This document shows, one piece after another, positions 58,702 to 64,000 of a stretch of DNA of 64,000 nt; positions within the stretch are counted from its first letter, which is position 1; the number at the start of each line of letters is the position of its first letter. The notes under the pieces were generated by a model, which worked only from the letters and a program-made list of their open reading frames with translations, was not told where the DNA came from and made no database searches. This DNA is from Acinetobacter cumulans (GTDB lineage: Bacteria; Pseudomonadota; Gammaproteobacteria; Pseudomonadales; Moraxellaceae): the NCBI RefSeq assembly GCF_003024525.3, contig NZ_CP035934.2, positions 2,418,001 through 2,482,000 of the forward strand, written 5' to 3'. The position numbers were made by a program, and so were the translations under genes.

Positions 58702-59331
58702 TTAACTCGGACGGTGCGGTGTAAACATTTCTACAACATTAGTACTGTCAGCATTTGCTTGGGAATTTGATTTACCAAGGTGTAGTTGCAATAAAGGCGT
58801 CTCAGACACTTCTACTTTCTTACGCCCCATCGACAAACTTACAGGAATTAAACGCACAAATTCGTATAATTCTTGGTAGCTTTCTTCGCCTTCTTCATCA
58901 TCGTCAGATTCATCAAACTCTACAGCAGCGACATCTTGTAAATGCTCAATCAGTTCATGTTCTTCAGCACGTAAGTGACCTGCTGCCAAACCAAAACCAA
59001 GCACCACACCTGCACACCAATCTGCCAAGGCTTGTACACGCTCAGCCAATGAATGTGTGTCATCTGGAAGTAGGGGTAAATAGTCTAATTCGTCATCAGA
59101 CAATGCATTTGCAATATCTTCTGATTCGTCAGTCAGTATTGCTAAAGCTTCAGGATGAATTTCGAGCACTTCAAGTGTAGATAAAATTTGTTCCCACTCA
59201 TCACGCGTAGGTGCTTGAGACACACAAACTATACCTGTAAGCAGGCCGTGTAACTCACTTGGGCTTGAAATCTCTTCAATTGCCTTAAAATTTTGGTCCC
59301 ATTCCGACCAACCTGAAATATCGTCTTGCAT
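58702..59331 (-). CDS. ygfB: YgfB/YecA-family (UPF0149) protein
   Basis: 209 residues from ATG 59331; a TTG four codons earlier extends the frame. UPF0149 signatures are SPSELHGLLTGIVC near residue 25 and LADWCAGVVLGFGLAAGHLR in the middle, followed by an acidic stretch and RLIPVSLSM. The protein is helical and cytoplasmic with unclear molecular role; in Pseudomonas YgfB modulates an AmpC-linked regulator. It forms an operon with pepP and is divergent from the zapA pair. Confidence 0.88.
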   Translation of the reverse strand: MQDDISGWSEWDQNFKAIEEISSPSELHGLLTGIVCVSQAPTRDEWEQILSTLEVLEIHPEALAILTDESEDIANALSDDELDYLPLLPDDTHSLAERVQALADWCAGVVLGFGLAAGHLRAEEHELIEHLQDVAAVEFDESDDDEEGEESYQELYEFVRLIPVSLSMGRKKVEVSETPLLQLHLGKSNSQANADSTNVVEMFTPHRPS

Positions 59332-59395
59332 TCGTTTATCCAATCTCTATACTTCTTATATATTACCTTTGTTTGCAATACTGTGCGACCACGAT

Positions 59396-59947
59396 ATGTT
59401 AGAAGAATTACAGCGTCTGCAAGCGCATATAGGTGTTTTAAAAACACGCCTCGCGCATTATGAATCGGAAAATGATGCTTTAGCTGAAGATAAGAACTCA
59501 GCGAATGAACAGCACCATAGTCAAATTGTGCAAAAAAATGGCATCATCACCAAGAAACAAGAAGAAATTGATAACCTGACTGAGCAACTCGCTGAATCTC
59601 GAAGTCAATTTCAAAAGCTCAATACAGATGCCTCGGCCTTAGCGGATCGCTATAGTCGTTTAGAAAAAAGTTGCACCGATTTAAAAAATCGCTTTCAAGA
59701 AATTTTGTCTGAGCGTAATGAGTTACGCATTGTCAAAGAGAAAATTCAGAATGAGCAGCGCCATGCGCAGCAAGAAATTCAAAACTTAGAAAAAGAACGC
59801 GAACGCTTATTACAAAAAAATGAGCATGCCAAAGCAAAAGTTGAAGCGATTATTCAGCGTTTATCTGTCTTGGGTACCGCACAAGATCATCATGCGCAAG
59901 AAATTCAACAATTGGCCCACCCTGCCGATGTTAATGAGGAAGTTTAA
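59396..59947 (+). CDS. Long coiled-coil protein upstream of zapA (ZapB-like)
   Basis: 183 residues from ATG 59396, almost entirely coiled coil: MLEELQRLQAHIGVLKTRLA, then EEIDNLTEQLAESRSQFQKL and LEKERERLLQKN. In Pseudomonas the gene before zapA encodes a coiled-coil protein of about 70 residues (TIGR02449), treated as ZapB-like. Position and start resemble it, but this one is over twice as long. It ends two bases before zapA, so the two are coupled. A divisome scaffold role is likely but inferred. Confidence 0.7.
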   Translation: MLEELQRLQAHIGVLKTRLAHYESENDALAEDKNSANEQHHSQIVQKNGIITKKQEEIDNLTEQLAESRSQFQKLNTDASALADRYSRLEKSCTDLKNRFQEILSERNELRIVKEKIQNEQRHAQQEIQNLEKERERLLQKNEHAKAKVEAIIQRLSVLGTAQDHHAQEIQQLAHPADVNEEV

Positions 59948-59949
59948 GC

Positions 59950-60237
59950 ATGAGCGAAGCAATTCCAGTAGATTTAAAAGTTTTAGGGCATAACTTTCGT
60001 TTAGCCACAACGCAAGAAAAACAGCCAGAACTCGAACGCGCAGCTCAACTCCTCAATGACAAATATGATGAGTTCCGTCGTAAAGCACCGCGTATGGAAC
60101 CTAGCAAACTGATCATTATGGTAGCGCTAGAGTTGATGCAAGAAGTGCTCAGTATGAATAAAAGTTTACAAGAGTACGAACATTGTGAGCGCTTGCTCCA
60201 AGCTATTCTTGAAGAAGTAGAAGATCTTGCTGAATAA
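59950..60237 (+). CDS. zapA: Cell division protein ZapA
   Basis: 95 residues matching ZapA, which bundles FtsZ filaments at the Z-ring. The globular start IPVDLKVLGHNFRLATTQE is followed by ERAAQLLNDKYDEFRRK and a long dimerisation helix (LIIMVALELMQEVLSMNKSL). It is preceded by the coiled-coil gene and followed by 6S RNA, the common gammaproteobacterial order. Confidence 0.93.
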   Translation: MSEAIPVDLKVLGHNFRLATTQEKQPELERAAQLLNDKYDEFRRKAPRMEPSKLIIMVALELMQEVLSMNKSLQEYEHCERLLQAILEEVEDLAE

Positions 60238-60304
60238 GCAAGATTTTTTTTGCCTAAAGCCTAGCCAATTAAACATCGCTTTACAGTTATACATGCCAAA
60301 AGAT

Positions 60305-60332
60305 TTGCCAAAGCCTCGTTATTCGCTATACT
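60305..60332 (+). promoter_or_regulatory. Promoter of 6S RNA
   Basis: ttgcca (60305-60310), 16-base spacer, tatact (60327-60332), placing the start near 60339. Confidence 0.7.
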
Positions 60333-60336
60333 TGGC

Positions 60337-60520
60337 ATAACTCTGAGGTGTTCGCCAGCGCGTCTATATCCCTGCCGATACTTAAATCTCCGGATTGTGT
60401 TCTGCATATTTAGAGTGTATGCCTACCTTCGTGTAGGAAACCCAGCAAGTATGCGTCGCGTCCACCTTGAACTTCTTCGGGTTCAGGGTAACGACATGCA
60501 GCGGCATCTTCGGAGCTATT
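60337..60520 (+). ncRNA. ssrS: 6S RNA
   Basis: About 184 bases directly after zapA. The terminal stem pairs ctctgaggtgttcgc with gcggcatcttcggagc, as in E. coli 6S. The 3' half holds the conserved caccttgaacttcttcgggt and tcagggtaacgacatgcag. The central bubble, which mimics an open promoter, lies between. 6S RNA binds sigma-70 RNA polymerase in stationary phase. The gene for 5-formyltetrahydrofolate cyclo-ligase that often follows is absent here. Confidence 0.9.
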
Positions 60521-60744
60521 TATTTTCTCTCTTATAATTATTATAAAATTCTGTTTTTATTTATTTTTCTAATATCCTGCCAAATATACAATAAATTCTT
60601 TGTCATTTCCCTCACTCGTATTTAGCACAACTTTAAGCCATAAATGGCGAAGGTATTAAAAGACTTTCAAAGACGTTTAACTAAAGTCGAAACCTACAGA
60701 AAGAACAAAATGACTACTATTAAATTAGTAGCCGCTTTTCTGTC
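60521..60744 (+). other. Stretch between 6S RNA and the IS3 remnant, no gene
   Basis: AT-rich, no convincing frame. A short hairpin (ctacta/tagtag, about 60714-60731) is followed by ccgctttt and could act as a terminator for 6S or readthrough transcripts. Confidence 0.35.
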
Positions 60745-61473
60745 CTAGCCAAAATAATGGACAGCACTTCCCTCTAAAGATAACGTAACGTTAACTTTGG
60801 AGATACAAGAAATGGTTAAATGCTGAAAAAGCTGGGTTTACGCAGCAGGATTTCGCGTAAATACAAGCATACGACTGATTCAAACCATCGTTTTCCTGCA
60901 GCACCCAATCTGTTAGAGCGTCAATTTACAGTCATTCAGCCTAACAAGGTTTGGACAACGGATATTACCTATATCTGTACCAAGCAAGGTTGGCTGTATT
61001 TATGTGTGATGCTGGATCTATTTAGTCGTCGTATTGTGGGGTGGCAAACCAGCCATCGAATAGACCGTCAATTGGTGTGTGATGCGTTTCATTATGCAAT
61101 GGCTCGTCAAGGGTATCCAACGGGTGTCATGGTACATTCACTTGCGAAGCAATGCTTCTCAGGCTCACAGTACTGTAGTTGTGATTTTAGAACGCTATTA
61201 TTAACGAATAACTGTATTCAAAGCATGTCACGCAGAGGGAACTGTTGGGATAATACAGTGACCGAAAGCTTTTTTCATACATTGAAAGGTCATGTGGTAC
61301 ATGACAGTGTGTTTGCCACTCGAAAAGAGGCGAATGCTGTCTTGTTTGACTATATTGAGATTTATTACAATCGGGTCAGAAGGCATTCTGCAAATGGTTG
61401 GTTAAGCCCAGAAGCTTTTGAACAGAAATATTTTAAGAATTTAGAGGGATCAGTTGTCCACAATACTGCCTAG
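60745..61473 (+). mobile_element. Internally deleted IS3-family element
   Basis: The left end (ctagccaaaataatggacag) and the reversed right end (ctaggcagtattgtggacaa) align over about 34 bases, both continuing to tccctctaaa. So both terminal repeats are kept. The full length is only 729 bp where about 1.2 kb is usual. A start-like atggttaaa at 60812 joins directly to the middle of orfB, indicating loss of orfA and the front of orfB. No clear target duplication remains. Confidence 0.7.
60820..61473 (+). pseudogene. Truncated IS3-family transposase OrfB with damaged DDE site
   Basis: 217 codons of the integrase-type core: NKVWTTDITYICTKQGWLYL holds the first Asp, and TVTESFFHTLKGH the Glu. The second Asp should sit in HSDRGSQY. 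Here the sequence is HSLAKQCFSGSQYCS, so seven residues replace the usual two and the Asp is gone. The replaced segment includes a small palindrome (gaagcaatgcttc). The HTH start of OrfB and all of OrfA are missing. The product cannot be a working transposase. Confidence 0.85.
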
Positions 61474-61574
61474 TATCAACCTTTTAAAGCACAAGCAAAT
61501 GTCCTACTTTTATTGTGCTGAAGGGACATAAATCGTCAAAGCAAACATAAAGCGTATGAATAAGCGACTTAAAG

Positions 61575-61603
61575 TTATCATCACTGCAAATTCCCTCTAT
61601 AAT
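61575..61603 (+). promoter_or_regulatory. Candidate promoter of the OsmC-YcaO gene
   Basis: ttatca (61575-61580), 17-base spacer, tataat (61598-61603). It lies 155 bases before the ATG, outside the IS remnant. Confidence 0.55.
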
Positions 61604-61757
61604 ATGCTGCATTCAGGACTATGCCTTACATAACACCAAAGTTTTGTATGTCAGTGTCCGCTCATATTTTTTAAGTCAATGTTTATCCTAGCGTTCGGCT
61701 TGATTCATTTTTACTGCTTATTTGTCCGTGATGACAACTAAGAATTTAGGTGCCTAC

Positions 61758-63956
61758 ATGGAAATCAAAGTTAATTATCTCGACAATCTTCGACAAGAAG
61801 CTAAGTTCGATGACTTCACGGTGATTGCCGATCAGCCAATCCGTTATAAAGGTGATGGTTCGGCACCAGGCCCTTTTGATTATTTTTTAGCGTCTTCTGC
61901 ACTTTGCGCGGCTTATTTTGTCAAAGTTTATTGCTTAGCCCGTGACATTCCGACAGACAATATCCGTCTTTCTCAAAACAATATTGTTGACCCTGAAAAC
62001 CGCTACAAGCAAATTTTCAAAATTCAGGTGGAGTTGCCTGCAGATATTTCTGAAAAAGACCGCCAAGGGATTTTGCGTTCAATTGACCGTTGCACTGTTA
62101 AAAAAGTTATTCAAACGGGTCCAGAATTTATTATTGAAGAAGTTGAAAGCATTGATGCTGATGCTCAAGCCTTGCTGATTCCAAGCCTGACTGCTGAAAA
62201 TAATACTTATATTTTAGGTAAAGACCGTCCTTTAGAAGAAACTATTGCCAAAATGTCGGGTATTTTGGCGGACTTAGGCATGAAAATTGAGATCGCATCT
62301 TGGCGTAATATTGTGCCAAATGTTTGGTCTTTACATATTCGTGATGCTCAATCGCCAATGTGCTTTACCAATGGTAAAGGTGCAACGAAAGAAAGTGCTT
62401 TAGCATCTGCACTCGGTGAGTTTATTGAACGTCTAAACTGTAACTTCTTCTATAACGACCAATTCTGGGGTGAAGAAATCGCCAATGCGCCTTTTGTGCA
62501 TTATCCAGAAGAACAATGGTTCCAACCGGGTCCAAATGGTGAATTACCAAGCGAAATTTTAGATGAATATACGCTGGAAATTTACAATCCTGATGAAGAG
62601 TTATTGGGTACGCATCTTTACGACACCAACTCAGGCAATACAAAACGTGGCATTTGCTCACTCCCTTTTGTACGCCAATCTGATAAAGAAACTGTATATT
62701 TCCCATCAAATTTGATTGAAAATTTATATCTTTCAAATGGTATGAGCGCGGGTAACACCTTAGCGGAAGCACAAGTACAATGCCTATCTGAAATTTTTGA
62801 ACGTGCAGTTAAGCGTGAAATTTTAGAAGGTGAATTAACTTTGCCTGACGTACCTGCTGAGTTTTTGGCTCAGTACCCAAGTATTGTTGCAGGCATCCAA
62901 GGCCTTGAAGAACAAGGCTTCCCTGTATTGGTTAAAGATGCGTCATTGGGCGGTGAATTCCCTGTCATGTGTGTGACTTTAATGAATCCACGTACTGGCG
63001 GTGTGTTTGCATCCTTTGGTGCACATCCAAATATGGAAGTCGCGATTGAACGTAGCTTAACTGAGCTATTACAAGGCCGTAGTTTTGAAGGTTTAAATGA
63101 CCTACCAAAACCAACCTTTAGTTCAAATGCAGTCACAGAACCTAATAACTTTGTAGAGCACTTTATTGACTCAAGCGGTGTGGTGTCTTGGCGCTTCTTT
63201 AGCGCAAAGTCTGACTACGAATTTGTAGAATGGGATTTTGCTGGTGAAGGTGAAAATGCCAACCAAGAATCTGCGGACGCTTTGTTTGCTATTTTAGAAG
63301 AGATGGGCAAAGAAGTTTATATGGCGGTCTATGAACACCTTGGTGCAACAGCCTGCCGTATTTTAGTCCCTGATTATTCTGAAATTTATTTGGTTGAAGA
63401 CCTTGTATGGGACAATACCAATAAAGCACTGCTTTACCGTGAAGACATTTTAAATCTGCACCGTTTAGATGACGAACAACTTGAGGCTTTAGTTGAACGC
63501 TTAGAAGAAGCGGATGAAGATGACTACACTGAAATTAAAACCTTGATTGGTATTGAGTTTGATGACAATACCGTTTGGGGGCAATTAACCATTTTAGAGC
63601 TGAAAATTCTCATCTATCTTGCACTAGAGCAATTTGAAGAAGCACATGATTTGGTAGGCCAATTCCTTCAGTTCAACACCAATACTGTTGAACGTGGTTT
63701 ATTCTATCAGTGTATGAATGTAGTTCTTGAAGTCATGCTGGATGATGAAATGGAACTCGAAGACTATGCCTACAATTTCCGTCGCATGTTTGGTGATGAA
63801 CGTATGGATGCAGTAATGGGCACAGTTGAAGGCGAGGTTCGTTTCTATGGTTTAACTGAAACTAATATGCAACTTGAAGGTCTAGACCGTCATTTACGTC
63901 TGATTGAAAGCTATAAAAAATTACATGCTGCTCGCGCTAAAATTGCAGGGCTTTAA
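61758..63956 (+). CDS. ycaO: OsmC-YcaO fusion protein
   Basis: 732 residues from ATG 61758 (tttagg ahead). Residues 1-145 are an OsmC-like domain with both redox Cys, in SSALCAAYFV and DRCTVKKVIQ. From about 160 the YcaO domain follows, with its ATP-site acidic residues in ALGEFIERLNCNFFYN and CLSEIFERAVKREIL. The C-terminal helical part, about 570-732, is repeat-like as in E. coli YcaO. E. coli YcaO (about 586 residues) lacks the OsmC part and is tied to RimO-dependent methylthiolation of ribosomal protein S12. What OsmC adds, perhaps peroxide or thiol chemistry, is unknown. Confidence 0.92.
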   Translation: MEIKVNYLDNLRQEAKFDDFTVIADQPIRYKGDGSAPGPFDYFLASSALCAAYFVKVYCLARDIPTDNIRLSQNNIVDPENRYKQIFKIQVELPADISEKDRQGILRSIDRCTVKKVIQTGPEFIIEEVESIDADAQALLIPSLTAENNTYILGKDRPLEETIAKMSGILADLGMKIEIASWRNIVPNVWSLHIRDAQSPMCFTNGKGATKESALASALGEFIERLNCNFFYNDQFWGEEIANAPFVHYPEEQWFQPGPNGELPSEILDEYTLEIYNPDEELLGTHLYDTNSGNTKRGICSLPFVRQSDKETVYFPSNLIENLYLSNGMSAGNTLAEAQVQCLSEIFERAVKREILEGELTLPDVPAEFLAQYPSIVAGIQGLEEQGFPVLVKDASLGGEFPVMCVTLMNPRTGGVFASFGAHPNMEVAIERSLTELLQGRSFEGLNDLPKPTFSSNAVTEPNNFVEHFIDSSGVVSWRFFSAKSDYEFVEWDFAGEGENANQESADALFAILEEMGKEVYMAVYEHLGATACRILVPDYSEIYLVEDLVWDNTNKALLYREDILNLHRLDDEQLEALVERLEEADEDDYTEIKTLIGIEFDDNTVWGQLTILELKILIYLALEQFEEAHDLVGQFLQFNTNTVERGLFYQCMNVVLEVMLDDEMELEDYAYNFRRMFGDERMDAVMGTVEGEVRFYGLTETNMQLEGLDRHLRLIESYKKLHAARAKIAGL

Positions 63957-64000
63957 TGCTCAAGCTTAAGCATGACACGGTGTGTATCAAACTGAGTATG

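Noticed and set aside
60820..61473. Reading this as an intact transposase gene
   Set aside because: OrfA and the OrfB start are missing and the second catalytic Asp is replaced.

Overview
The window looks like an Acinetobacter chromosome segment (Gammaproteobacteria, Moraxellaceae). This rests on content and gene order: an RNase HI-DnaQ fusion, an OsmC-YcaO fusion, argG and pyrC-rnt, and rsmI/lpoA-like/yraN/dolP. FimL, SutA and the ygfB-pepP...ubiH-ubiI block next to zapA and 6S RNA fit the same picture. The DNA reads as AT-rich. No species is claimed.

Region by region. (1) 1-8.8 kb is accessory. It holds the start of hsdM of a type I restriction system (runs off the left edge), a YhfG-Fic toxin-antitoxin pair and an AlpA-like regulator broken by a stop codon. 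Then come genes of an integrative-element backbone: a Gp3-like cysteine protein, a YqaJ-type nuclease and a DUF932 protein, followed by small envelope proteins and a structured leader. The island ends at the 3' side of tRNA-Ser(TGA). (2) 8.9-16.8 kb is housekeeping: fadH, argG, a diguanylate cyclase and pyrC-rnt. (3) 16.8-29.5 kb carries two Fur-box TonB-dependent receptor paralogues and two amino-acid permease paralogues. Each pair is split by an identical tRNA-Glu gene, and three more tRNA-Glu copies follow, then a GST. (4) 29.5-39.7 kb holds an Old Yellow Enzyme-type reductase and a minus-strand mltD-yejABEF cluster. That cluster joins a lytic transglycosylase with eight LysM repeats to a peptide/muropeptide ABC importer. 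(5) 39.9-52.6 kb holds rnhA-dnaQ, fimL-nudC, an IS30-family element with visible ends, the dolP/yraN/lpoA/rsmI envelope cluster, sutA, and the ubiquinone hydroxylases ubiI and ubiH.

(6) 52.6-57.3 kb is an accessory block between ubiH and pepP. It has a Cif-type secreted epoxide hydrolase with its MFS transporter and divergent TetR regulator, then a MerR regulator and an alpha/beta hydrolase sharing a classic MerR-type operator. (7) 57.3-64 kb has pepP, ygfB, a long ZapB-like coiled coil, zapA and 6S RNA. An internally deleted IS3-family remnant and the OsmC-YcaO gene follow.

Strongest leads: the cif-MFS-tetR module inside a conserved ubiquinone cluster; the RNase HI-epsilon fusion; mltD coupled to yejABEF; the tRNA-Glu/paralogue mosaic; and the island's structured leader followed by a tiny ORF. 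I see no CRISPR array, rRNA operon or replication origin.
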